Below are positions 48,323 to 56,208 of a stretch of 64,000 nucleotides of DNA, one piece after another. The stretch lies in the NCBI GenBank assembly GCA_004362315.1, contig SNWL01000003.1, forward strand, positions 1,984,001 to 2,048,000. The letters are read 5' to 3'. How positions within the stretch are numbered: position 1 is the first letter of the stretch; each line of letters starts with the position of its first letter. The position numbers and the translations under genes are program-made. The stretch comes from Mycobacterium sp. BK086. GTDB lineage: Bacteria > Actinomycetota > Actinomycetes > Mycobacteriales > Mycobacteriaceae. Under the pieces are notes generated by a model, which was given only the letters and a program-made list of their open reading frames with translations, had not been told where the DNA came from and searched no databases.

Positions 48323-49338
48323 AGCAGGCTGCCTGTCGGAGTTCCATCGGCCGTGACGCCGTTCGTCGCCGCGAAATAGTCGGCGAGGGCGCTGATCCAC
48401 AGTGCGCCCAGGACAACCAGATAGATCGGCCCGAAGATGCGGACGAACTCGCTGGGTTCTCGATCGTCGCGGGAACCCAGCCATTGCCGGGCCAGAACCG
48501 GGACGGCGATCACGGCGACGACCACCAACTCGACCGCGAACACTATCGCCTGCGCCGTCGTGTTGGGTTTGTCGCCGCCGAACAGCGACGTGGGAATGCT
48601 CAGGATCGCCAACCCCAGTGGCACAAGGAAACCCGCGAGCAGGGTCCGCCAGGTCAGCGACCATCCGGTCGAACGCTTCCGGCCCACCAGCAGCATCACC
48701 AGCAAGGTCACCACGATCGGGCCGAGCGTGGCGAAGATGAACACGCTGGTCATCGGCACCGAGGTGAACAGCGGATGGTTGATCGGATTGTCGGTATTCC
48801 ACGCCCACCAGCGCAGCTGCGGCCCCAGTTGATCGAATACCTCGTAGAGGCAGTGGTGCACGAAGCCGACGCAGATGGCGCCGACGACCACCCCGCGGTC
48901 CCTGAAGATCCCGAGGCTGCGCACGATTTCGTAGGCGAGTGTCACAACGGCCGGATACAGCGCGACGATGTAGAGCGGCAACCGGTCGAACAGAAACCCC
49001 ACCGTGAAGACGTTGTGCGCGAACACAACTCCGAGTTGGTCCTGGATGCCGAAGATGTTGGGAAAGTACAGTGGGATCTCGATCACGAACAGATAGACCA
49101 CCGTCGCGCACCACAGCGCCAGGTTGATCGGGTCACCGTGTCGTCTCAGGCGACGGATCGAGTAGATCAGTGCGAGAACCGCACCCGTCACCATCATCAG
49201 TTCCAGAACCGGCAGCGTCCAGTTGCTCAGCGCCAACGGGTTGCGCAGGTGGATGAAGGCCGGCGCATTCTGGCAGGTGAAATCACCGAGAGGTCGGGCG
49301 ATTGCGTCGAATGCGGCGGTGCACTGTTCGGCCATCAT
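48211..49338 (-). CDS. polytopic membrane protein, unknown function
   Basis: 375 aa, about eight or nine TM helices. The first 30 residues contain FTCQNAPAF before the first helix; acidic and His residues lie near membrane faces (VHHCLYEVFDQLG, WWAWNTDNPINHPLF). No family recognised with confidence; an AveC-like or carotenoid-enzyme-like fold was considered but not supported. The ATG overlaps the stop of the PF10118 gene (ATGA), so the two are co-translated and probably functionally linked. Confidence 0.7.
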   Translation of the reverse strand: MMAEQCTAAFDAIARPLGDFTCQNAPAFIHLRNPLALSNWTLPVLELMMVTGAVLALIYSIRRLRRHGDPINLALWCATVVYLFVIEIPLYFPNIFGIQDQLGVVFAHNVFTVGFLFDRLPLYIVALYPAVVTLAYEIVRSLGIFRDRGVVVGAICVGFVHHCLYEVFDQLGPQLRWWAWNTDNPINHPLFTSVPMTSVFIFATLGPIVVTLLVMLLVGRKRSTGWSLTWRTLLAGFLVPLGLAILSIPTSLFGGDKPNTTAQAIVFAVELVVVAVIAVPVLARQWLGSRDDREPSEFVRIFGPIYLVVLGALWISALADYFAATNGVTADGTPTGSLLYTVACFVVSVLAVLSNAGATKRASTSRSSRTFAMGE

Positions 49339-50252
49339 GCTCCTGGTGCGACGGGTTGGCTTGTGTACCAGCGGGTTATGTCATCGCCGGCTTTCCAGCG
49401 AGCAAACCACCGGTCGGCGAATTCGGGCAGCCTGTCATTGGCCGGATCGTGAAAAGGTGTCTGGCTCATCAATACCCGGCCGGCCGACACGAGACGTTCA
49501 CGGCGCGGGACAGTCGCGAACGCGTTCGGTGTCGACGCCTGGCGCCGGGCCAGCCGTTGCTTCACTGCTTGGCGCATACTGAACGCCGGCAGGAAGGTGC
49601 GGGCATCGACCTTCCGATCCTCCTCGGGCACATGCTCGTTCACGCCCTCGGCGATGATCCGCGCCACGCTCAAGAGATGACGGACCACGGCAGGGAGCGC
49701 CCTGATCCGGTACCAGCTGTCGCCGATGGCGGCGTTGTACACCACCAGCGCCGAACTGCGATGCTCGACTTCTTCGACGAAGTGCCACAGCAGCAGCGAC
49801 GCCACCCGGTCGTCGCCGGGACGGAACAGCGTCTCCTCGTTGTCGAGCATCATCTTGAAACTCGGCGTGAAGGTGGCTTCGAGATCGGCGATGTAGGCCA
49901 GCCGGAACTTCAACGGCGTGGTCTTGGTGACGTGGTCGAAGCTGGCGCATGCGGCGTCCAGGGTCTGCGCCAAACCCGGGTAGCGACGAATCAGGGCGCT
50001 GACATGCTTGCGGTGGGTGCTGGAATGCTGGGCCTCCTGACGCAGGAACGCCGTTGCCTCGGCGGCGGCCTCCGGATCGGTGATCAGCGGCGCGGCCTCC
50101 TGGACGGCAGCCACGATCATCTGCTCGAAGCAGATCGCGATGATCGACGTCGCATTCATGAAGAACGAGAACTGCGGGTTGTCCGGATTCCACTCCCACG
50201 GCACGTCGTCGGTGAAATCGAACTTGGGCCGCCGGACCTCCAGGGCCGTCAT
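49335..50252 (-). CDS. PF10118-type putative metal-dependent hydrolase (diiron-like helical protein)
   Basis: 305 aa, mostly helical. Two ExxH motifs, RQEAQHSSTH (about residues 71-80) and VEEVEHRSS (about 156-164), plus other Glu/His along the helices, resemble a ferritin-like carboxylate-bridged metal site, although the family is annotated as a predicted hydrolase. Coupled by ATGA overlap to a membrane protein and divergent from a TetR gene whose palindromic operator sits between. Confidence 0.75.
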   Translation of the reverse strand: MTALEVRRPKFDFTDDVPWEWNPDNPQFSFFMNATSIIAICFEQMIVAAVQEAAPLITDPEAAAEATAFLRQEAQHSSTHRKHVSALIRRYPGLAQTLDAACASFDHVTKTTPLKFRLAYIADLEATFTPSFKMMLDNEETLFRPGDDRVASLLLWHFVEEVEHRSSALVVYNAAIGDSWYRIRALPAVVRHLLSVARIIAEGVNEHVPEEDRKVDARTFLPAFSMRQAVKQRLARRQASTPNAFATVPRRERLVSAGRVLMSQTPFHDPANDRLPEFADRWFARWKAGDDITRWYTSQPVAPGA

Positions 50253-50275
50253 CGCGCCTCCGTCATCTAATCATT

Positions 50276-50298
50276 ACACACAATACTCACTTGTGTGT
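50276..50298. promoter_or_regulatory. TetR operator between PF10118 operon and tetR
   Basis: ACACACAA (50276-50283), seven bases, TTGTGTGT (50291-50298): perfect 8-bp arms in the divergent gap, 24 bp from the PF10118 start. Confidence 0.7.
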
Positions 50299-50342
50299 CA
50301 TGTGTGTATTCTTGGATCAATCGGAGGGAAGAGTCAAGGCTG

Positions 50343-50960
50343 ATGGCACGAAAGGGTTGGGGCGGTTCACCGCCCGCCGACGACGCGGAGGCGCGCAAGC
50401 GGATCATCGACGCCGCCCTGCGCCTGGTCGACCGCCGCGGAGCCGCGCAGACCACCGTGCTCGACATCGCCGACGAGCTGGGCATCACCCGGCGCACCGT
50501 GTACCGCTACTTCGCCGGAACCGACGAGCTGTTCGCCGCCGCCGCCGAGGCGGCGCTCGGAAGCTTCGTCACCCAGATCGACCGGGTCGTCGCGGACTTG
50601 GACGTCGCCAGCCAGCTCATCGAGGTCGTCGCCTACATCATCGAGCGGCTCCCGCAGGAGCCGCAGCTCGCGCTGCTGCTGGCCAACGACCGCTCCAACA
50701 TGTTCAGCCGGGCGATGCTCACCGCCGACGTGATCGCGCGCTGCCGGACCGTGCTCCACCACGCGCAGATCGACTGGGATCAACTCGGCTTCGACGATCA
50801 GATGATCGACGAACTGATCGAGCTCCTCCTGCGGACGATCCAGTCGATGGTCATCGCGCCGCTCGACCCGCCACGGACCGGCACGGAATTGCGTGCATAC
50901 CTGCACCGCTGGCTCGGCCCGGCGCTTGCGCCGCGAGCCGCTACCGAGTCGGCTGGCTGA
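50343..50960 (+). CDS. TetR-family transcriptional regulator
   Basis: 205 aa from ATG 50343 (MARKGWGG). HTH TTVLDIADELGITRRTVYRYFAGTDELFAAA. Divergent from the PF10118/membrane protein pair, with an 8-7-8 palindrome between, so the likely repressor of that pair. GGAGGGAAG lies 14-20 bases before the ATG. The 3' end overlaps the convergent DUF4239 gene by 20 bp. Confidence 0.88.
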   Translation: MARKGWGGSPPADDAEARKRIIDAALRLVDRRGAAQTTVLDIADELGITRRTVYRYFAGTDELFAAAAEAALGSFVTQIDRVVADLDVASQLIEVVAYIIERLPQEPQLALLLANDRSNMFSRAMLTADVIARCRTVLHHAQIDWDQLGFDDQMIDELIELLLRTIQSMVIAPLDPPRTGTELRAYLHRWLGPALAPRAATESAG

Positions 50961-51729
50961 GAAACGACACCACCTCGTAGAGGGGATCGGGCGTCACAGA
51001 GACTCCGCCGATGAACGGATGGGACAGCTCGAGGATGAGGAACAGATTGGTCGCGACGATCAACCCCACGATGGCCACCATCGGGTAGTGCATCCCGGGC
51101 TTCTCGACTCCGTAGACGACGACTGTCCCCAGCACCATGGCACTGGTGAGGAAGATGACCGCCCACAACGGCCACGGCGGCCCGGTGTCTTCGCGCGCGG
51201 TCAACAGCCGCACCGAGCGTGCCTGACTTATCTTGTCCAGGTTGGCATATGACGTTGCCAAGATGCTCTTCTGACCATCGGCCGTCGCATTCGCCTGACG
51301 GTAGGCCGCTGACAGCTGAGCCAGCGCGGCGTCAGCCTCTGGCGAACGGATGCCGCCACTGTCCCACTCGGTGATGGCGGCCTTCTCGTAGGCAACCAGA
51401 CTCTGTCTGATGCGATCCGCATCCGCTTGCGCGAAAATATCTAGATCCCTTGCCATTTCGATCGCTGCCGCACCCTCGGCCCGAGCGTTCGCGTCGGCTG
51501 TGTTGATCTCCCCCCACATCGACGAGACGACGAAGCCGATGAAGAAGGCGTAGATGAAGCCGATGAAACTGTAGGTGAATTTGGTGACGTCGTTGTGTTC
51601 GTCCCGGGTCAGGGCGGGGAACCGGCGCCGAACCCATGCCACCAGAAGCATCGCGCCGCCGGCGATGACCACGATCAGAGCGACCAGCAACAGCCCGGGC
51701 GGGATCGTGCTCACCAGCCATCCGCTCAT
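50941..51729 (-). CDS. DUF4239 membrane protein
   Basis: 262 aa. Two N-terminal TM helices (IPPGLLLVALIVVIAGGAMLLVAWV and FTYSFIGFIYAFFIGFVVSSMW), a long helical soluble middle, and two C-terminal TM helices, the arrangement of the bestrophin-like DUF4239 family. Possibly an ion channel. Ends the minus-strand run of membrane genes; 68 bp after the previous gene, so membership in that operon is uncertain. Confidence 0.75.
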   Translation of the reverse strand: MSGWLVSTIPPGLLLVALIVVIAGGAMLLVAWVRRRFPALTRDEHNDVTKFTYSFIGFIYAFFIGFVVSSMWGEINTADANARAEGAAAIEMARDLDIFAQADADRIRQSLVAYEKAAITEWDSGGIRSPEADAALAQLSAAYRQANATADGQKSILATSYANLDKISQARSVRLLTAREDTGPPWPLWAVIFLTSAMVLGTVVVYGVEKPGMHYPMVAIVGLIVATNLFLILELSHPFIGGVSVTPDPLYEVVSFLSQPTR

Positions 51730-51797
51730 GCCTCGACTCTATGGGGCCACGCGCGGACCTTCAGCCGATTGGGGCACCGAGGGTTGCTTGTCGACGG

Positions 51798-52202
51798 TCA
51801 GTGCCCGCCCTGCTGTGCTTGACGCGCGATGCGTTCGTCGTGGATGCGGACCAGTTCACGGAAACCGATGCGGTGGTATTTCGGAACCGGCTGAATGCCC
51901 CACTGGTCCTGCGCGGTGTCCTTACCCGCGGCTCCCTCGGGTGGGCCCAGCGGCGGGTACGGGTACTTGCACTCCATCGTGTCGTCGGAGTAGCGCACCT
52001 TCAGCAGCTCACTGCAGATCTCGGTGAGGCTGAGTGTCGGATACCCGTAGTACACCGCCATGAACGGCAGCGTGAAGGCGCCCTCGACGACCAGCGCGAC
52101 CAGGCAGACCAAGACCGCGCGTTTGATCCACTTGTGCATCCGTGCGTAATACGGGGTGGTGCCCGGCGGCAGGTCCTCGATCTTCTCTTCGGTGGTTGTC
52201 AC
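51798..52202 (-). CDS. single-TM membrane protein of the duplicated-membrane-protein cluster
   Basis: 134 aa from GTG 52202, chosen because GAAGGGA lies five bases upstream; a longer frame would cover the previous gene's stop. One TM helix at about residues 28-48 ([25 protein letters not shown]), then about 85 residues outside, with two Cys ([17 protein letters not shown]) that could pair. The N-terminus is short and acidic. No family recognised. 10 bp after the polytopic protein. Confidence 0.7.
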   Translation of the reverse strand: MTTTEEKIEDLPPGTTPYYARMHKWIKRAVLVCLVALVVEGAFTLPFMAVYYGYPTLSLTEICSELLKVRYSDDTMECKYPYPPLGPPEGAAGKDTAQDQWGIQPVPKYHRIGFRELVRIHDERIARQAQQGGH

Positions 52203-52212
52203 GGGAATCCCT

Positions 52213-52572
52213 TCAGTCGGAGAAGATTTCACGGTTGACCGTGTGCAGATACGGGATGGCCAGGAACGGGGTGATGTAGAAGATGTCGTAGAGCCACCAG
52301 CCGATCACCGGCAGGACGACCCCCGCGTAGCGGACATCGGCGTACATCGTCATGTTGAACACGTAGCCGCACCAGATGACCAGACCCATCCAGCAGGTCA
52401 CGATCATCCACTGATGCCCCCACCGCTTCATCTGCAAGAACCCGATCGCGGCGGCGCAGCGCATCGCGAAGACGGTGAGAATCAGCCCCGCGACCCAAGC
52501 CTTTTCGCCAGGGCCGGCCGCGCCGCCGATCCACAGTTCGTTGTAGTGCCAGAAGTAGCCGGCGTCGAACAT
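52213..52572. repeat. direct repeat (copy 1) of 3' half of duplicated membrane gene
   Basis: About 360 bp of clear nucleotide similarity to 55490-55849 in the same orientation, 3.3 kb apart, with long runs identical. Recombination between copies would delete the ATPase, VWA and both small genes. Confidence 0.75.
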
Positions 52573-52914
52573 CGCACCCCAGCCCACCATCAGCACCCGG
52601 TTGATCAGGGTGTGATTGGCCACCAGATCCAGCGCCCAGCCCAGGCTGTTGAGCGCACCGTCGATCAGCACGAGATAGCCGATCAGCGTGACGATCATCG
52701 GCCGGACCGACAATCCGGCCCGTAATGCCTGGCGCTGCAGCCAGACTCCGCGCATGAAGATCGGAAACCCGATGAGGCCGGGTGCCCACATCCCCATCAG
52801 GGCGGCACCGACGATCATCCACTTGTCGGCGCGACGCTGCGCAAGCCGCGACTGCTCGTGGTGAACCTCGAGTCCGACCGGACCGTCGGTGCGGCTGATC
52901 GGGGTCGCGGTCAC
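52213..52914 (-). CDS. polytopic membrane protein A of unknown system (paralogue of 55490-56185)
   Basis: 233 aa from GTG 52914, whose GTGA overlaps the stop of the 43-aa gene. About five or six TM helices. Polar residues recur in or next to helices: [61 protein letters not shown]; such Asp/His/Glu placement would suit a metal or quinone site. About the last 120 residues are nearly identical to protein B. Sits just downstream of a MoxR ATPase/VWA pair that may mature it. Function unknown. Confidence 0.75.
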   Translation of the reverse strand: MTATPISRTDGPVGLEVHHEQSRLAQRRADKWMIVGAALMGMWAPGLIGFPIFMRGVWLQRQALRAGLSVRPMIVTLIGYLVLIDGALNSLGWALDLVANHTLINRVLMVGWGAMFDAGYFWHYNELWIGGAAGPGEKAWVAGLILTVFAMRCAAAIGFLQMKRWGHQWMIVTCWMGLVIWCGYVFNMTMYADVRYAGVVLPVIGWWLYDIFYITPFLAIPYLHTVNREIFSD

Positions 52915-53042
52915 AAATCCCACCAGCCCCGCGCGAAGGACATGTAGAGCTGGATTCCGAACATCGTCAGCAGGTAGCCGTAGATGACGATCTGCAAGAT
53001 GATGAGTGCCCGCTTGCGCTTTCGTTCCTTTTGATCGACCAC
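52911..53042 (-). CDS. 43-aa single-TM protein
   Basis: GTG start at 53042 with GGAAGGG about nine bases upstream. A strongly basic N-terminus (KERKRKRA) followed by one TM helix (LIILQIVIYGYLLTMFGIQLYM) and WWDL at the end. Lies between the MoxR ATPase (14 bp) and protein A (overlap GTGA). Size and place suggest a small accessory subunit, comparable in concept to CydX-type peptides. Confidence 0.65.
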   Translation of the reverse strand: MVDQKERKRKRALIILQIVIYGYLLTMFGIQLYMSFARGWWDL

Positions 53043-53055
53043 GTGTCCACCCTTC

Positions 53056-53841
53056 CTAGAGATCCGCGGCAGCCAAACAGGCCGCCGCCACTTCACGTAA
53101 CCCGTCGCTTATCGCGCCGTCGGTGCTCAGCGGCGCCAGAATGCACGCGTCGGCGGCCTCCAATTCCGTTGCCCCCGCTGCGATCAATTGCGCCGCGGTG
53201 ACCAGCACCCGGGTCGACGGCGGTTCGAAGTGGAACGCCTCGTCGGCCGTGCGGATCGCGACCGCGCACCCGACCAGCCGCCGCGCGGTCGGCAGATCGA
53301 CCCCTGTTTCCGCGACCACCACCTCCGCTTCGCGGTCCGGCGGCAGATAGCCCATCGACAGCGTCGCAAAACGTTGCCGGAACGAGGGTTTGAGCTCCTT
53401 GAGTGAACTGCGGTAGGCAGGGTTGTAGGAGCACACCAGCATGAACTCGTCCGGTGCGCGCACGACCTCGCCGGCCCGGTCGAGATAGAGGGTGCGGCGA
53501 TGGTCGGTCAGCGAGTGCAGCACCGCCAGCGAATCGTGGCGGGCTTCGACGACTTCGTCCAGATAGCAGATCGCGCCGTCCTTCACCGCCCGGGTGAGCG
53601 GGCCGTCCGTCCACACGACGTCCCCGCCGGTCACCATGAACCGGCCGACGAGGTCCGAACTGGTCAGGTCGTCGTGGCAACTGATGGTGACGACCGGCCG
53701 GCCCAGCAGCAGCCCCATGTGCTCGACCAATCTGGTCTTGCCGCAGCCGGTCGGTCCGGTCAGCATGACCGGGATGCGCTGGCCGAACGCCTGCTCGAAC
53801 AATTTGACTTCGTTGCCGAAGGCGAAATAGGTCTCTGTCAT
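53056..53841 (-). CDS. MoxR-type AAA+ ATPase, CbbQ/NirQ/NorQ group
   Basis: 261 aa. Walker A GPTGCGKT (29-36), Walker B ICYLDEVVEA, sensor-1 type LVCSYNPAYRSS and an Arg-rich C-terminal lid. In this group the ATPase works with a VWA protein to activate metal enzymes (NorBC nitric oxide reductase, form I/II Rubisco). The ATG overlaps the VWA stop (ATGA), so the two are stoichiometrically coupled. No norB, cbbL or similar client is nearby; the client is probably one of the adjacent membrane proteins. Confidence 0.9.
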   Translation of the reverse strand: MTETYFAFGNEVKLFEQAFGQRIPVMLTGPTGCGKTRLVEHMGLLLGRPVVTISCHDDLTSSDLVGRFMVTGGDVVWTDGPLTRAVKDGAICYLDEVVEARHDSLAVLHSLTDHRRTLYLDRAGEVVRAPDEFMLVCSYNPAYRSSLKELKPSFRQRFATLSMGYLPPDREAEVVVAETGVDLPTARRLVGCAVAIRTADEAFHFEPPSTRVLVTAAQLIAAGATELEAADACILAPLSTDGAISDGLREVAAACLAAADL

Positions 53842-55367
53842 GTCGACACCAGCTCTCGATGGACGTGCGCCAGCACACGCGGGAGTTCATCCACTCGCCG
53901 GATACGTTGCGAGCGGCGGGATCCGAAGACCTCGGGCAATGGATCCACGCGGGCCGGACCGACGCCGACGTAGTAGACGGAAACCCCGGCGTCGTTGGCC
54001 TCCTCCACGGCATGCGCCGTGTCGGCCCATGCGTAACGGCCCTCGTATCCCTCGTCGGAGATCAGCCCGTCGCCCACGACGATGAGCAGCCGCCGCTCGG
54101 AGGGCTGGGCCAGCAGCCGACTCGTCAGATGCCGCAGCGGCGCCCCCAGCCGGGTGTAGCCGCCGGTTTCCAGGCCGAGCTTGCTGGGCGGAATGAACCG
54201 CGGGTCGTCGAAGTCCTTGAGGCAGCGCACTTCTACTCGGTGGCGGGTGTTGCCGGTGAAGACGAACACCCCGTGGCGCTCCTTGGCGAGGTTCATCGCC
54301 CGCGACAGCGCATCGGCGCAGGCCAGCTCCAAGCGGAAGATCCGGCCGCCGTGGGTGCCCAGCGACGAGCTGCCGTCCAGTAATAGCGCAGTGGTGACGT
54401 CCCGGCTGACCGGCAACAGCCCGCGGAAGATCCGCGGTTCGGTCGCCTCGCCGGTGGCCATGTCGATGTAGTGCCCGACGTACCGTTCGACGTCGATGTC
54501 CGAGCCGTCTTCGAGGCGGCTCTTCATGGCCCGGTGGGTGTGTTCTTCGAACCACGCCCGCAGGTCGACCTGGCTCGATCCGCTCTGGCCTCGACGGTCG
54601 TAAGAACGTTCCAGCACCGCAACGTGATTGGGTATGAACTTCTTGGTCCACGCGTTCCATTCCGGGTACGGGATACCGGGACGGTGATCGGGCGTGATGT
54701 CCAGGTCGTTGTCCTGCGGCCGGCTGGGTGGCGGGAGATTGGAATTGCGGACGCCACCGTCGCCGCCGACCGGCACCGAGTAGGGCCGCGGCATGCGCTT
54801 CTGTGTCGTCGTCCACGGCATCCGCCCGAACGTGCGGCGCAATCGCTCGTTCAGCCCCGTTGGCGCAGTGTGGGCCACCGGGAGCACACCCAACAACGGA
54901 TCGATACCCAGCTGTTTTTCGTTGCGCGCCAAGCTGATTGCCCTGCCGAGCATCTCTTCGGCGCTAGTCTCCGCAGGCACTACCGCCAGATCGGGCAGGG
55001 CTCGTCGCAGCTCGGCGACCAGACCCGGCCAGCGTGTCGCGATCCAGGCCATGGCCGCGCCCGCCTCGACGAGGGTCAGCGCACGCAGCTCGCGGCTCGA
55101 CAGCTCGTTGAGCCGATAGGTGGTAACCCGCTCCTTGGACGGCGAACACTGCAGTGCGACACCGCATGTGATGCTCCGGCGGGTCCAGCCCCCGACGATC
55201 GCCGGGTACGGGACGTGGACGTGGCTCAGCGTCGCGTTCAGCCCGAAGGAGCGATGTTGGCCGGTGACCAGCCGAACGCCTTCTCGGCGCCCTTCACTCA
55301 GCGCGACGGCAGTGATCGCGCAGCTGCGCTCCAGTGCCAGCGCACCCGCGTCGGACAAGTCAGCCAC
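53838..55367 (-). CDS. VWA-domain protein, NorD/CbbO-like
   Basis: 509 aa. C-terminal von Willebrand A domain with MIDAS LLLDGSSSLGTHGG (DxSxS) near residue 330 and the later Asp in VVGDGLISDEGY. N-terminal 300 residues are the NorD-type helical part. Partner of the MoxR ATPase gene just downstream. A strong case for a metalloenzyme-activation pair; the activated enzyme is not a known one. Starts 6 bp after the 34-aa gene. Confidence 0.87.
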   Translation of the reverse strand: MADLSDAGALALERSCAITAVALSEGRREGVRLVTGQHRSFGLNATLSHVHVPYPAIVGGWTRRSITCGVALQCSPSKERVTTYRLNELSSRELRALTLVEAGAAMAWIATRWPGLVAELRRALPDLAVVPAETSAEEMLGRAISLARNEKQLGIDPLLGVLPVAHTAPTGLNERLRRTFGRMPWTTTQKRMPRPYSVPVGGDGGVRNSNLPPPSRPQDNDLDITPDHRPGIPYPEWNAWTKKFIPNHVAVLERSYDRRGQSGSSQVDLRAWFEEHTHRAMKSRLEDGSDIDVERYVGHYIDMATGEATEPRIFRGLLPVSRDVTTALLLDGSSSLGTHGGRIFRLELACADALSRAMNLAKERHGVFVFTGNTRHRVEVRCLKDFDDPRFIPPSKLGLETGGYTRLGAPLRHLTSRLLAQPSERRLLIVVGDGLISDEGYEGRYAWADTAHAVEEANDAGVSVYYVGVGPARVDPLPEVFGSRRSQRIRRVDELPRVLAHVHRELVST

Positions 55368-55373
55368 GGCGAA

Positions 55374-55478
55374 TCAGAACGTACCGATGTTGGAGAACAA
55401 CCAGTACCAGAACGCGATGATCAGAATCGTGCCGCCCCATGCGGCGACGTATCGAAGGATCTCCCAGAGATATCCCAT
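55374..55478 (-). CDS. 34-aa single-TM protein
   Basis: ATG 55478, preceded seven bases away by AAAGGGG. Sequence opens MGYLWEILRYVAAWGG and continues into one aromatic-rich TM helix ending IGTF. It fits exactly between protein B (11 bp) and the VWA gene (6 bp), mirroring the 43-aa gene beside protein A. Too short for most annotation pipelines. Confidence 0.6.
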   Translation of the reverse strand: MGYLWEILRYVAAWGGTILIIAFWYWLFSNIGTF

Positions 55479-55489
55479 CAACTGCCCCT

Positions 55490-55849
55490 TTAGTCGGAGA
55501 AGATTTCGCGGTTGACCGTGTGCAGATACGGGATCGCGAGGAACGGCGTGATGTAGAAGATGTCGTAGAGCCACCAGCCGACGACCGGCAACACCACACC
55601 GGCAAAACGGACGTCGGCGTACATCGTCATGTTGAACACGTAGCCGCACCAGATGACCACACCCATCCAGCAGGTCACGATCATCCACTGATGCCCCCAC
55701 CGCTTCATCTGCAGAAAGCCGATCGCAGCCGCGATGCGCATGGTGAAGACGGTGAAGATCAGGCCGATTTCCCAGCCCTTCTCGCCGGGCCCGGCCGCAC
55801 CACCGATCCACAATTCGTTGAAGTGCCAGAAGTAACCGGCGTCGAACAT
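55490..55849. repeat. direct repeat (copy 2) of 3' half of duplicated membrane gene
   Basis: Same orientation and strong similarity to 52213-52572. The identity is highest toward the 3' end, which could reflect recent gene conversion. Confidence 0.75.
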
Positions 55850-56185
55850 GTTGCCCCAGCCGGTCAGCAGTACCCGGGCCAGCAGAGTGTGGTTACCGAC
55901 CATGTCCAGCGCCCACCCGACCGCATTGATGGCGGCGTCGATGATCACCAGATATCCGAGCAGCGTGACCAGCATCGGCCGCACTGTCAGGCCGTTGCGC
56001 TGCGCGCGGCGCAGCAGCCACACGCCGCGCAGAAACAGCGGCAGGCCGAAGATCCCGAGGGCGGCCGACCCGATGAGAATGCTGCCGGCGATCAGCCAGC
56101 GGTCGGCTTGGCGCTGCGCCAGCCGCGACTCCTCCAGGTGCTCATCAAGTCCGCTGCCAGTAGGTATGGACGAAGCCAAGCTCAC
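55490..56185 (-). CDS. polytopic membrane protein B of unknown system (paralogue of 52213-52914)
   Basis: 231 aa, same topology and conserved Asp/His/Trp positions as protein A ([46 protein letters not shown]); the N-terminal third has diverged. GTG 56185 is seven bases after a TATAGT -10 box that lies inside a 16-bp palindrome, predicting a leaderless, TetR-repressed transcript. First gene of the operon B - 34 aa - VWA - ATPase - 43 aa - A - 134 aa. Confidence 0.78.
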   Translation of the reverse strand: MSLASSIPTGSGLDEHLEESRLAQRQADRWLIAGSILIGSAALGIFGLPLFLRGVWLLRRAQRNGLTVRPMLVTLLGYLVIIDAAINAVGWALDMVGNHTLLARVLLTGWGNMFDAGYFWHFNELWIGGAAGPGEKGWEIGLIFTVFTMRIAAAIGFLQMKRWGHQWMIVTCWMGVVIWCGYVFNMTMYADVRFAGVVLPVVGWWLYDIFYITPFLAIPYLHTVNREIFSD

Positions 56186-56188
56186 GAA

Positions 56189-56204
56189 ACTGACTATAGT
56201 CAGT
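56189..56204 (-). promoter_or_regulatory. TetR operator overlapping the -10 box of the membrane-protein operon
   Basis: ACTGACTATAGTCAGT, a perfect 16-bp palindrome. On the minus strand it contains TATAGT (56198-56193), a TAnnnT -10 element seven bases before the GTG at 56185. Its core TGACT-N2-AGTCA recurs at 56829-56840. Confidence 0.75.
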
Positions 56205-56208
56205 AAAA

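Noticed and set aside
47752-49452. 566-codon plus-strand frame over tetR and the membrane protein
   Set aside because: Overlaps two better supported genes in other frames and has no recognisable fold.
53056-55367. Nitric oxide reductase operon because of NorQ/NorD-like genes
   Set aside because: No NorB or NorC (heme-copper subunit, c-type heme CxxCH) is encoded nearby.
52213-56185. Particulate methane/hydrocarbon monooxygenase (PmoABC/HMO) for the duplicated membrane proteins
   Set aside because: No PmoB-like cupredoxin protein is present, and the membrane proteins show none of the PmoA/PmoC blocks I know; the idea rests only on polar residues in helices.
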